DNA from: Rhizobium sp. FY34
Lineage (GTDB): Bacteria; Pseudomonadota; Alphaproteobacteria; Rhizobiales; Rhizobiaceae
Direction: 5' to 3'
Assembly (NCBI RefSeq): GCF_005222845.1
Contig: NZ_STFZ01000011.1
Span: 549,732-613,731, forward strand
DNA length: 64,000 nucleotides
This document shows, in pieces, positions 28,676 through 40,527 of the stretch. A program made the position numbers and the translations under genes. Position 1 is the stretch's first letter; every line of letters starts with the position of its first letter. Under the pieces are notes generated by a model. The model was given only the letters and a program-made list of their open reading frames with translations. It had not been told where the DNA came from and did no database searches.

Positions 28676-29821
28676 ATGTCCAAGCCACTGACCATCGCCG
28701 ACCTGAAAACGCTGGCACGTCGCCGGGTGCCGAAAATGTTCTTCGATTATGCCGATAGCGGTTCCTGGACGGAGGGCACCTACCGGGCGAACGAGAGCGA
28801 TTTTGCGGCGATCAAGCTGCGCCAGCGCGTGCTGGTGGACATGACGAACCGCTCGCTGAAGACGACGATGATCGGCCAGGATGTGGCCATGCCCGTGGCG
28901 CTGGCGCCGACCGGCCTTACCGGCATGCAGCATGCCGATGGCGAAATGCTGGCGGCAAAGGCTGCCGAAGAGTTCGGTGTGCCGTTCACGCTGTCGACCA
29001 TGAGCATCTGCTCGATTGAGGATATCGCCTCGGTCACCACAAAACCCTTCTGGTTCCAGCTCTACGTGATGCGGGACCGCGAATTCGTCGAAAACCTGAT
29101 CAACCGCGCCAAGCGCGCCGGTTGCTCCGCGCTTGTCGTCACCGCCGATTTGCAGATCCTTGGCCAGCGCCACAAGGATTTGCGCAACGGCCTGTCTGCA
29201 CCGCCAAAATTCACGCCGAAGCATATCTGGCAGATGGCAACACGGCCGAAATGGTGCCTCGACATGGCCCTCACCAAGCGCCATGGCTTTGGCAATATCG
29301 TCGGCCATGCGAAGAATGTCTCGGACCTGTCTTCGCTGAGCGTCTGGACGGCCGAACAGTTTGATCCGCGCCTCTCCTGGGCCGATATCGCCTGGATCAA
29401 GGAGCGATGGAACGGCAAACTGATCATCAAGGGCATCATGGATGAGGAAGATGCACGCGCCGCTGCCGATACCGGCGCCGATGCCATCATCGTTTCCAAT
29501 CATGGCGGCCGCCAGCTGGATGGCGCGCCCTCCTCGATCAGCATGCTGCCGAAGATCGTCGAGGCCGTCGGCGATCGCATCGAGGTGCATCTGGATGGCG
29601 GCATCCGCTCCGGCCAGGACGTGCTGAAAGCCGTCGCACTCGGCGCCAAGGGCACCTATATCGGCCGTCCCTTCCTCTATGGCCTCGGCGCCATGGGCAA
29701 GGAAGGCGTCACACTGGCGCTCGACATCATCCGCAAAGAGATGGACACCACCATGGCGCTGTGCGGCAAGCGCGACATCCAGACGGTTGACCGCTCGGTT
29801 ATCGCCCATAATCCCTATTGA
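28676..29821 (+). CDS. lldD: FMN-dependent L-lactate dehydrogenase / alpha-hydroxy-acid oxidase
   Basis: 381 residues with the full FMN-dependent alpha-hydroxy-acid dehydrogenase fold. It starts KPLTIADLKTLARRRVPKMF, has the FDYADSG segment and ALAPTGLTGMQHADGE, and carries the catalytic H276 in SNHGGRQLDG with nearby arginines. DGGIRSGQDVLKAVALGA binds FMN phosphate. Length and motif fit lldD, which oxidises L-lactate to pyruvate at the membrane. Other hydroxy acids, such as glycolate or mandelate, cannot be excluded. Confidence 0.9.
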   Translation: MSKPLTIADLKTLARRRVPKMFFDYADSGSWTEGTYRANESDFAAIKLRQRVLVDMTNRSLKTTMIGQDVAMPVALAPTGLTGMQHADGEMLAAKAAEEFGVPFTLSTMSICSIEDIASVTTKPFWFQLYVMRDREFVENLINRAKRAGCSALVVTADLQILGQRHKDLRNGLSAPPKFTPKHIWQMATRPKWCLDMALTKRHGFGNIVGHAKNVSDLSSLSVWTAEQFDPRLSWADIAWIKERWNGKLIIKGIMDEEDARAAADTGADAIIVSNHGGRQLDGAPSSISMLPKIVEAVGDRIEVHLDGGIRSGQDVLKAVALGAKGTYIGRPFLYGLGAMGKEGVTLALDIIRKEMDTTMALCGKRDIQTVDRSVIAHNPY

Positions 29822-29825
29822 GGGT

Positions 29826-30575
29826 CTATCCCAACCACCCCGTGGCGAGAGCCGAGGCCCATTGCGCCCGACCTTTCTCCTGCGCCAGTCGTGACTGGCG
29901 CATGTGGTCGTAAGGCACGAGCCGGAAGGTGACGGTCCAGGCGCCATCCCGCTTTTCGCAAATGGCATAGGATGCCATCGGATTGCCGGTCTCGACCTGA
30001 TGAAAACAGGGTTGATCATCATCATAGGCCGGGCAGCCGACACTGCCCGGATTGACGATCAGCCTTCCATCCGAAAGCCGGACGGCGCGTGGCAGATGCG
30101 AATGGCCGCACAGCATCAGCGATTGCGTGATACCCTCAGCCAGTATCTCGATATCGCCGCGCGGCTTCTGGTAGAGATGGCCTTCCGGCGAGACGGCATC
30201 CAGCCAATAGGTATGGTCGTCCTGCGGCGTCGCATGACAGAGAAACACATCACCGTGCCAGACGGTTGAAAATGGCAGATCCTTCAGCCAGGCCAGATGA
30301 TCCGGCGTCAACTGGCCATAGGCATCCGCCTCCCAGGAATGCATTTTGCCCGCATCGTGTTCGATAAGATAGCGGTCATGATTGCCGCGCACCGTGACGA
30401 TATCGAGCGACAGCAGCAGATCCGCCGTCTTGCCTGCTTCCAGCGGACCTGACAGGCAATCGCCCAGATTGACGATGGCATTGGTCGCAATGCCTTGCGC
30501 ACCAATATCCTGCAGGACCGCATGCAGGGCGGCGCAATTTCCATGAATATCGGCGATGGCGGCAAAACGCATCAC
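29826..30575 (-). CDS. Calcineurin-like metallophosphoesterase
   Basis: 249 residues. The dimetal phosphoesterase motifs appear in order: DIHGN at residues 9-13, GDCLSGP near 58, GNHDRY near 84, H in FLCHATP and GHSHLPR near 163. A NPGSVGCPAY motif follows, typical of the YfcE/MJ0936-like group. It is probably a cytosolic phosphodiesterase or protein/nucleotide phosphatase; the substrate is unknown. It starts 2 bp after the uraH stop on the same strand, so it is the last gene of the uraH-containing transcript. Confidence 0.87.
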   Translation of the reverse strand: MMRFAAIADIHGNCAALHAVLQDIGAQGIATNAIVNLGDCLSGPLEAGKTADLLLSLDIVTVRGNHDRYLIEHDAGKMHSWEADAYGQLTPDHLAWLKDLPFSTVWHGDVFLCHATPQDDHTYWLDAVSPEGHLYQKPRGDIEILAEGITQSLMLCGHSHLPRAVRLSDGRLIVNPGSVGCPAYDDDQPCFHQVETGNPMASYAICEKRDGAWTVTFRLVPYDHMRQSRLAQEKGRAQWASALATGWLG

Positions 30576-30577
30576 TG

Positions 30578-30934
30578 TCAGCTCCCTCGATAGGTGGAAT
30601 AGCCGTAAGGCGAAATCAGAAGCGGCACGTGATAGTGCCCGGCCTCGTCGGCAATGCCGAAACGGATGGGGATAACGTCGAGAAAGGCGGGCTCTGCAAG
30701 CCGCGCACCACTGGTTCTCAGGTAATCGCCGGCATGGAAAACCAGCTCATAGGTGCCGGCCTTGAATATCTCGCCGATCAGAATCGGCCCACCATCGACG
30801 CGCCCGTCGGCATTGGTGGTCACCGTCTTCAGGTGAGCACGCGTGTCGCCCTCCAGTCGGTAGAGATCGATCCGCAAGCCTTCCGCCGGCGTGCCAAGGG
30901 CTGTATCGAGAACATGGGTTGTCAGTCCGGTCAT
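30578..30934 (-). CDS. uraH: 5-hydroxyisourate hydrolase (transthyretin-like)
   Basis: 118 residues. The transthyretin-related protein hydrolyses 5-hydroxyisourate, the product of PuuD, to OHCU. Signature residues are the N-terminal [14 protein letters not shown] (catalytic His), the [19 protein letters not shown] end with the family's C-terminal YRGS tetrapeptide, and the central arginine in EGDTRAH. There is no signal peptide. Its ATG overlaps the allA stop by 4 bp. Confidence 0.96.
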   Translation of the reverse strand: MTGLTTHVLDTALGTPAEGLRIDLYRLEGDTRAHLKTVTTNADGRVDGGPILIGEIFKAGTYELVFHAGDYLRTSGARLAEPAFLDVIPIRFGIADEAGHYHVPLLISPYGYSTYRGS

Positions 30935-31431
30935 GAATTGGGCTCGCTGATGAGGAAGGGCTGATCGAAAAAGAATTCTTCCAGATTGTTGCCCGGCCCG
31001 TCGCGATCGACAACCAGAAAATCGCAGATCTCGCCAATCGTCATCAGGGGATGGTGCCAGACATTGGCGGCATAGTTGACGCCCTGATCACCGCGCGCCA
31101 GAAACACCTGTGGCATGGCCGGACGGCCACTCTCGTCTTCAGATACGACAACGAGATAGGGTTTGCCGGAAAGCGGCGAAAAGCTCTGACTGCCGAAAGG
31201 ATGCCGCTCCATCATGGTAACCGAGTAGGGAAAGGCGCGCGGCTTGCCCCGGAAGAGGTTGAGGATGACGCGCGCGCCCTCGCCCAAAGCCTCGGCCTCT
31301 CCAAGCGCATGAAAGCGCTCGGTATTTCCGCCATTGATCAGTTTCAGTGTGGACAGATCGGCTTCGATCACTTGGCCGAAGGGGAGGAAGGCGTCGCGCG
31401 TCAGCGGACGAATGGAAAGGGTCTTGGGCAT
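30931..31431 (-). CDS. allA: Ureidoglycolate lyase
   Basis: 166 residues beginning [19 protein letters not shown]. The cupin-like AllA family splits ureidoglycolate into glyoxylate and urea. Conserved segments are [12 protein letters not shown], the [18 protein letters not shown] block, [21 protein letters not shown] and NNLEEFFFD. The start at 31431 fits the family length. It overlaps uraH by 4 bp and lies 7 bp after the HepT gene stop on the same strand. Confidence 0.93.
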   Translation of the reverse strand: MPKTLSIRPLTRDAFLPFGQVIEADLSTLKLINGGNTERFHALGEAEALGEGARVILNLFRGKPRAFPYSVTMMERHPFGSQSFSPLSGKPYLVVVSEDESGRPAMPQVFLARGDQGVNYAANVWHHPLMTIGEICDFLVVDRDGPGNNLEEFFFDQPFLISEPNS

Positions 31432-31438
31432 TTCGGGG

Positions 31439-31807
31439 TCATTCACCTTGAGCGCGGATCTGGCGCAGCATGCGGAGTTGGGAGAGAAGTGGCGGGAGGT
31501 CATCGTGCACGGTCATCCAGACCGCGTCAAACTCCAGCTCGAAATATTCATGAGCGACCAGATTGCGCATGCCCTTGATCTTCTGCCACGGAATATCCCC
31601 ATGATCATCCGCGATGTGAGGATACATAGCGAGAATACGCGAAACGCTCTCACCCATTATGATAAAGGCCATGGAAACCGCCATCTGGGTTTTTACATCC
31701 GCAAGGAAGGCGTGTTTGTCCATACCAGCGACAAACGCCATAGCCTGTTCGACAGCCTCTTCCATCTGCTCGATAGCATCGAGAAGCGCTTGATGCTGAC
31801 GGCTCAT
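31439..31807 (-). CDS. hepT: HepT-family ribonuclease toxin
   Basis: 122 residues, all-helical HEPN domain. The RX4HXY nuclease motif is exact: R81-NLVA-H86-E-Y88. In characterised MntA/HepT pairs this HEPN toxin cleaves RNA, and Y88-equivalent tyrosine is AMPylated by the antitoxin. Its ATG overlaps the mntA stop by 4 bp. The module lies inside the ureide gene group, just upstream of allA on the same strand. Confidence 0.88.
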   Translation of the reverse strand: MSRQHQALLDAIEQMEEAVEQAMAFVAGMDKHAFLADVKTQMAVSMAFIIMGESVSRILAMYPHIADDHGDIPWQKIKGMRNLVAHEYFELEFDAVWMTVHDDLPPLLSQLRMLRQIRAQGE

Positions 31808-32094
31808 ATTGCCGCAGCTTCAGAAAGGATTCGGTCCCGCATCTTCGGTCTCAGCCTGCCGCTCGTGGCCAGATCGACGCGCATACCAAGCAGACTTTCC
31901 AGCTCATGCTGAAGCCCGCCGAGATCAAACAGCGTTGTCTCTGCCAGCGTATCGACCAGAATATCGAGATCACTGTCCTCGCGGTCCTCGCCGCGGGCAA
32001 CAGAGCCGAAGACACGGGCATTGGCCGCCTTGTGGCGAACCACGAGCGCGCGAATCGCTTCCCTGTTCTTCTCCAGCACATCCGATGGCCGCAT
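31804..32094 (-). CDS. mntA: MntA-type nucleotidyltransferase antitoxin
   Basis: 96 residues of the minimal nucleotidyltransferase family. The GSX10DXD motif is exact, from G30-S31 to D42-L-D44. In the studied Shewanella system MntA transfers AMP groups to the HepT tyrosine and so silences it. It precedes and overlaps hepT. Upstream is a RIME-like repeat rather than a long promoter. Confidence 0.88.
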   Translation of the reverse strand: MRPSDVLEKNREAIRALVVRHKAANARVFGSVARGEDREDSDLDILVDTLAETTLFDLGGLQHELESLLGMRVDLATSGRLRPKMRDRILSEAAAI

Positions 32095-32141
32095 AGCACA
32101 ACTCCCGTCGGTTCAAAGCACGACAGCTCGGTTTACAAGAC

Positions 32142-32315
32142 CACCCCCCTCTGCCCTGCCGGGCATCTCCCCCTCAAGGGGGGAGATCGGCACGACAAAC
32201 CTAGTCAGTACATGCCTATGACACCAAGCTCCTGGACAAATAAGCGGTGCCTGGCATTTGCTGCAAGTCAATCTCCCCCCTTGAGAGGGAGATGCCCGGC
32301 AGGGCAGAGGGGGGT
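32142..32315. repeat. RIME-like inverted repeat element
   Basis: The left arm at 32142-32188 and right arm at 32271-32315 are near-perfect reverse complements with one internal mismatch. The sequence matches the element at 21264-21444 except for a T-to-C change in the CTGCCCTGCC segment with a compensating change in the other half of that stem. It separates the mntA promoter side from uraD. Confidence 0.85.
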
Positions 32316-32355
32316 ATGAAGCAAAACTCCAGCACTCCAGTTGATCAACTATAGG

Positions 32356-32865
32356 CTATATTGAAGCCGAAGGCAGCATGGCTTGCAGCCTGAGCAGCGC
32401 GATGCGCTCCACCTGGCCGCAGGCGGTGGCGAACTCGTCGTCGCGGCTGTTGTGAATGCGCAGCTCGAAGGCATGCAGAATGTCGTCCTTGGTCAGTCCT
32501 TTGACCGCGATGATAAATGGAAAGCCGAACTTTTCCACATAGCTCGTATTGAGTTCGGTAAAGCGCACATGCTCCGCCGCGCTCAAGCGATCGAGCCCGG
32601 CGCCGGCCTGCTCCTTGGCGCTATCCTCCGTCAAACCGCCGGCAATTGCCAGCTTGCCGGCAAGATCCGGATGGGCGCGCAGCACGCCGAGCCGTTCTTG
32701 CGCACTTGCCGCCCGAAACACGCTCACCAGCGCTGCATGCACAGCATTGGCCGCCAGCGGTTCACCGGGCACCAGATCACCCTCATAGGCGCGCTCGGCA
32801 ATGAAGGGCGAGTGTTCGAAAACACCACCAAAACGGGTGACGAAATCGGTGCGGTTCATCATCAT
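32356..32865 (-). CDS. uraD: 2-oxo-4-hydroxy-4-carboxy-5-ureidoimidazoline (OHCU) decarboxylase
   Basis: 169 residues, all-helical. UraD decarboxylates OHCU to S-allantoin. The catalytic His lies in LRAHPDLAGKLA and the conserved acid in FTELNTSYVEKFGFPFI, followed by the IIAVKGLTKDDI motif. Several adjacent ATG codons occur at the start; the one at 32865 overlaps the puuE stop by one base (TGATG), so the two genes are translationally coupled. Confidence 0.95.
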   Translation of the reverse strand: MMMNRTDFVTRFGGVFEHSPFIAERAYEGDLVPGEPLAANAVHAALVSVFRAASAQERLGVLRAHPDLAGKLAIAGGLTEDSAKEQAGAGLDRLSAAEHVRFTELNTSYVEKFGFPFIIAVKGLTKDDILHAFELRIHNSRDDEFATACGQVERIALLRLQAMLPSASI

Positions 32866-33788
32866 CAAATACTGTCCGGTCTGTGGTGCTCATGCCAGTG
32901 ACGGGCGATCTCGATACGTTTCGGGATCCATACCTTTTCGTGGGAAAGCACGTATTCCATGAAGCGCTTCAGCGCAGCGATACGGCCCGGACGCCCGACA
33001 AGCCGGCAATGTAGGCCGATCGACAACATCTTCGCCGCACCCTCGCGGCCTTCCTCGTAGAGCGTATCAAAGCTGTCCTTCAGGTAGGTGAAGAACTGGT
33101 CGCCGGCATTGAAACCTTGCGGCGTGGCAAAGCGCATGTCGTTTGCGTCGAGCGTATAGGGAATGATCAGGAAGGGCTTGCCGTCCACACCCTTCACCCA
33201 GAAGGGCAGGTCATCGGCATAATTGTCGGAGGAATAGAGGAAACCGCCCTCCTCCTGCACCAGCCTCAGCGTGTTCACCGAAGGCTTGCCCTGATACATG
33301 CCATAGGGCCGCTCGCCGGCCACCTCCGTGTGCAGGCGCACGGCGTCCAGAATATGCTGGCGCTCCAGTTCTTCCGGGTAATCCTTGTATTCGTGCCAGC
33401 GAAAACCATGAGAGGCGATTTCCCAGCCCGCTTCGTTCATAGCTGCCACGGCATCCGGATTGCGCACCATGGCAAGCGTCACGCCATAGACCGTGCACGG
33501 CACGTTCAAGCCCGTGAACAACCGGTGGAGGCGCCAGAATCCGGCGCGCGAACCATATTCGTAGATCGATTCCATATTGAGATTGCGCTGGCCGGGCCAG
33601 GCCGCAGCGCCGACGATTTCCGACAGCAGGCTTTCCGAGGCCGGATCGCCATCGAGAATGCAACTCTCGCCGCCCTCTTCGTAATTGATGACGAATTGCA
33701 CGGCAATGCGCGCATCGCCCGGCCATTTCGGATCGGGACAATTGCGGCCGTAACCGACGAGATTGCGGGGATAGGGGTCTGCCACCAT
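32865..33788 (-). CDS. puuE: Allantoinase PuuE (polysaccharide-deacetylase family)
   Basis: 307 residues of the cofactor-light PuuE type, unrelated to the amidohydrolase-type allantoinase. It begins YPRNLVGYGRNCPDPKWPGDAR and carries INYEEGGE, the YEYGSRAGFWR block, ASHGFRWHEY with its two histidines, and LHCRLVGRPGR. It opens the allantoin ring to allantoate. It is the first gene of the puuE-uraD pair. Confidence 0.94.
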   Translation of the reverse strand: MVADPYPRNLVGYGRNCPDPKWPGDARIAVQFVINYEEGGESCILDGDPASESLLSEIVGAAAWPGQRNLNMESIYEYGSRAGFWRLHRLFTGLNVPCTVYGVTLAMVRNPDAVAAMNEAGWEIASHGFRWHEYKDYPEELERQHILDAVRLHTEVAGERPYGMYQGKPSVNTLRLVQEEGGFLYSSDNYADDLPFWVKGVDGKPFLIIPYTLDANDMRFATPQGFNAGDQFFTYLKDSFDTLYEEGREGAAKMLSIGLHCRLVGRPGRIAALKRFMEYVLSHEKVWIPKRIEIARHWHEHHRPDSI

Positions 33789-33887
33789 CGAAAATCACCT
33801 TCTGAATCAGCGACCTGACGGTAGCATCCTGACGCCCAATGTCGAGCGTTTCTGATGCAGTGCAAACAAAGGATCTTGGCGGGTCTC

Positions 33888-34595
33888 TCAGGCAATACGG
33901 CGCGAGGCGACACTGCCGAGCGGATGCAGCGAATGGACAAGAAAAGGCGCGCCGGGCTCCGGCTCGATGAACAGCGCCAGATTGCCGACATTCACCGGCC
34001 TCTCCAGAAATGGCTCGAAATAGCGGCGCAACACCTCTTCAAAGCGACCGATCTCTTCCGGGCCGACGGCGCCGGTCAGCGTCATGTGAAAACGGAATTC
34101 GTCCATGACGAACGGATGGCCATAGCGATGCAGATTGGCAAACTGGCCGGCAGATAATTGACCGGGATCGGCCCGTTCCAGCTCCGCTTCGCTCATCGGT
34201 GCGCGCAAGGTCTCGACATGCTGGACGACGGACGCGGCAAGATGGTGAAGATCATCGCAGGGCCTGCTCGGCATCAGGGCAAAGCGATTGCCCAGCCGTA
34301 CCACTTCCATCTTGGGCAGGCGCACCGGCTGCTGCTGGCCGGCGAAATGCATCAGTTGGCGCAGAAGCAGCGGTTCTATCACCCCATCCGCCAGCCGGAA
34401 GGGAGGTCGCAGCGTGCCATGAAAACCATAACGACGTGGCACCGCCGTGTTGAAGGCAATCTCATGCAGGCCAAGTCCGCGAATGGCTGGCGGCTCCATC
34501 GCTTCGCCGGAAAAGGCGTTGCGGCCCAGCCATTGCGAAGCGGCAAGCGTCAGTGGATCACTCGCCGGCGGCGTAAAATTGATCGCATAGCGCAT
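33888..34595 (-). CDS. DUF1045 protein, 2H phosphoesterase-like
   Basis: 235 residues. Two HxTL motifs, HGTLRPPF near residue 59 and FHMTLTG near residue 169, mark the 2H (LigT-like) phosphoesterase superfamily. DUF1045 members often sit with phosphonate-degradation genes, where they may act on cyclic phosphodiesters, but no phn genes are in this window. It stands 99 bp downstream of the puuE start on the other side of a short gap and may be transcribed on its own. Confidence 0.85.
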   Translation of the reverse strand: MRYAINFTPPASDPLTLAASQWLGRNAFSGEAMEPPAIRGLGLHEIAFNTAVPRRYGFHGTLRPPFRLADGVIEPLLLRQLMHFAGQQQPVRLPKMEVVRLGNRFALMPSRPCDDLHHLAASVVQHVETLRAPMSEAELERADPGQLSAGQFANLHRYGHPFVMDEFRFHMTLTGAVGPEEIGRFEEVLRRYFEPFLERPVNVGNLALFIEPEPGAPFLVHSLHPLGSVASRRIA

Positions 34596-34680
34596 CCGTC
34601 AGCGTCCTTCAGCCTGTCCCTGTCTGCCCCAGCCAGCATCTAGGTGATTTGCGTGACAGATTGACGACGCGGCATTCGGG

Positions 34681-35898
34681 TTAAACGTCTTGTGACGCAA
34701 CCCTCAGATGGTGCTCGAATAAAAACGAGGGCGGAAGGTCGAGAGCAGCGCCCGACAGGCCAGAAAGAGCGGCATCGGCCAGACGGTGGGCTATACCGAA
34801 ACTGACCTTGAAGCCGCCGGTCAGTGCGGAAATGCGCGGAAAATCCGGATGTGGCCCGACTATGGGATCGCGGTCGATCGCGCGTGGGCGAAGTCCCGCC
34901 CAGCGTTCGATGACCGGAGCCTCGGCTAGCGCTGGCGAAAGAAGCCGCGCCCGCGCAATCAGATCATCCAGCAGGTGATCGGTGGAAAAGGCTTCCTCGA
35001 AACGGTTCTCGCTGGTGCTGCCGATGGCCACATGCCCGCCCTCATGCGCCACAACATAGAGCCCGTTGAGGAAGATCACCGGCAGAAACGGATCGACATC
35101 CGCCTGCAAAATCGCCGCCTGGCCTTTGACGGCGCTGCCCAGCGGCTGCAGAAGTGGCAAAGCCTCCGGCGCCTGAAGCTTCTGCAACAGCGCAAAGGAT
35201 TGATGCCCGGCGGCGATCAGACAATGGCCAAAGCCGATCCTCGTGCCGTTTTCCAGCACGGCATGATCGCCAAACAGGCGGGCCACCGGCGCGCCACTCA
35301 TCCGCCGTACAGAGTGCGACTGATCCACGGCACGCGTCAGAGCCGAGACCAGCCCGCGCGGCGCAATGCGGCCCGCTAGCCCATCATGGGCAATGCCGGC
35401 CATGGCGGCCTGTGGCGATAGCCATTGCGGTGAGGGCGAATGGTCGAGAACCGACCAGTCGAAGCTGCGCTCCCCTGCCCGCCAATGGATCGCAGCATCC
35501 CTGGCATGGCCTTCAGCAATCTGCCGCAGATGCGGCTTTGGCAGCGGAATGAGCCGGCCGGAACGGCGATAGCCACAGGAATGCCCGGTCTCGGCTTCCA
35601 GCTGTGCCACCTCGTCTTCAAGCGAGACCAGCGCGTCGAACTGGAACTGTTTCTTGTCGCTCCAACGGTCGGGCAAATGCGCCATCAGCGCGCCGAGCAA
35701 CCCGCCGCTTGCGCCGGCACCCGGACGGTCTGCCTCCAACAGCAGCGCCGACAGGCCAAGCCGCGCCGCCTTGACGGCAGCCCAGAGCCCCATGACGCCA
35801 CCACCGATGATGAGCAGATCGACCGTGCCCGGCAGATCCTCGCATTGACCGGGCGCAGCGACAGGACTATCGGCATGTGCGGACGAATAATGGACCAT
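34681..35898 (-). CDS. FAD-dependent oxidoreductase, MnmC(o)-like
   Basis: About 405 residues of the DAO family. The FAD-binding motif LLIIGGGVMGLWAAVKAARLG is near residues 28-48 (read in parts), an ASGGLLGALMAHLPDRW segment follows, and the C-terminus has ERWAGLRPRAIDRDPIVG and TGGFKVSFGIAHRLAD. It is divergent from mnmD, and its ATG (35896-35898) overlaps the mnmD ATG within one CATG. In E. coli the MnmC protein fuses an FAD oxidoreductase with the MnmD methyltransferase, so this is probably the separate oxidase half that converts cmnm5(s2)U34 to nm5(s2)U34. A D-amino-acid oxidase is the alternative. Confidence 0.8.
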   Translation of the reverse strand: MVHYSSAHADSPVAAPGQCEDLPGTVDLLIIGGGVMGLWAAVKAARLGLSALLLEADRPGAGASGGLLGALMAHLPDRWSDKKQFQFDALVSLEDEVAQLEAETGHSCGYRRSGRLIPLPKPHLRQIAEGHARDAAIHWRAGERSFDWSVLDHSPSPQWLSPQAAMAGIAHDGLAGRIAPRGLVSALTRAVDQSHSVRRMSGAPVARLFGDHAVLENGTRIGFGHCLIAAGHQSFALLQKLQAPEALPLLQPLGSAVKGQAAILQADVDPFLPVIFLNGLYVVAHEGGHVAIGSTSENRFEEAFSTDHLLDDLIARARLLSPALAEAPVIERWAGLRPRAIDRDPIVGPHPDFPRISALTGGFKVSFGIAHRLADAALSGLSGAALDLPPSFLFEHHLRVASQDV

Positions 35899-36634
35899 GA
35901 TCAATCCCGTGCCTCATCCTTCAGACGATCTTGACGAGAACGCCGCGACTGTCACCACTCCGCTGGAATGGCGCGAGGGCGATATGCCCTATTCGACCCA
36001 GTTTGGCGATCACTTTTACTGCCAGACCGATGGAAGGCAGGAATGCGGCCATGTATTTCTGGCCGGAAACGGCCTGCCGCAGCGCTGGCCGGCAAGCGGC
36101 ACATTTTGCATCGGCGAACTGGGTTTCGGCACCGGGCTGAATGCCTGCGAGACATTCCGGCAGTGGAAAAGTGCCGAACGCGGATCGGCCATCCTGCATT
36201 TCACCTCGTTCGAACTCTATCCCATGCAGGCGCCGGAGATCGACCGGGCGCTGTCGCATTGGCCGGAAATCGACGCGGAACGTCAGGCTCTGGTGGCTGC
36301 CTGGCCGGATGAGCCGGGCGGCATCATCGATCTGCAACTGGCACCCAATATGCGGCTGACCGTCATCTGCGGGCGGGCACAGGAGACGGTGCCGCAGTCA
36401 GAAACGCCATTCGATGCCTGGTTTCTCGATGGATTTGCGCCATCGCGCAATGGTGACATGTGGTCCCTGGAGCTGATGAATGCGGTTTTCGACAAGACCG
36501 TCGAGGGCGGCAGTTTTGCCACTTATGCCGCTGCCGGCTTCGTGCGTCGCAATCTGCAGGCCGCAGGCTTTGCCGTGGAGCGGCGGCCGGGCTTTGCCGG
36601 AAAACGCGAAATGCTGTGCGGCGTAAAGCGGCTG

Positions 36635-36646
<12 letters not shown>
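35897..36646 (+). CDS. mnmD: tRNA 5-methylaminomethyl-2-thiouridine methyltransferase MnmD
   Basis: 249 residues. SAM-dependent enzyme making mnm5(s2)U34 in tRNA wobble positions. Family motifs are LEWREGDMPYSTQFGDHFY, a SAM-binding GELGFGTGLNACE near residue 74, and the catalytic-site DAWFLDGFAPSRNGDMWS. SFATYAAAGFVRRNLQAAGF near the end is typical of MnmD/MnmC. It is a stand-alone MnmD without the fused oxidase. The 3' end overlaps the convergent histidine kinase gene by 12 bp. Confidence 0.93.
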
Positions 36647-40297
<3,651 letters not shown>

Positions 40298-40527
40298 CGA
40301 ATGCGGCTGCCGCTACAGGCACGATTCGTATGATGCTCAATTATTGAGAGAAATGACATCGATATGGTTAACGCGCCATTGCGGTGAATCAATTCCATCC
40401 TTCGGCAAGGCTGAATTGCTCACGCACCATCGCGGGCCTATCCCATAAAAGTCAGCCTCTGGTCGCTTTTGGAAAAGGACCGCAGGCCAGGCGCTGCAAC
40501 ACTGGCCATGACGCAAGGGGAACAGCG

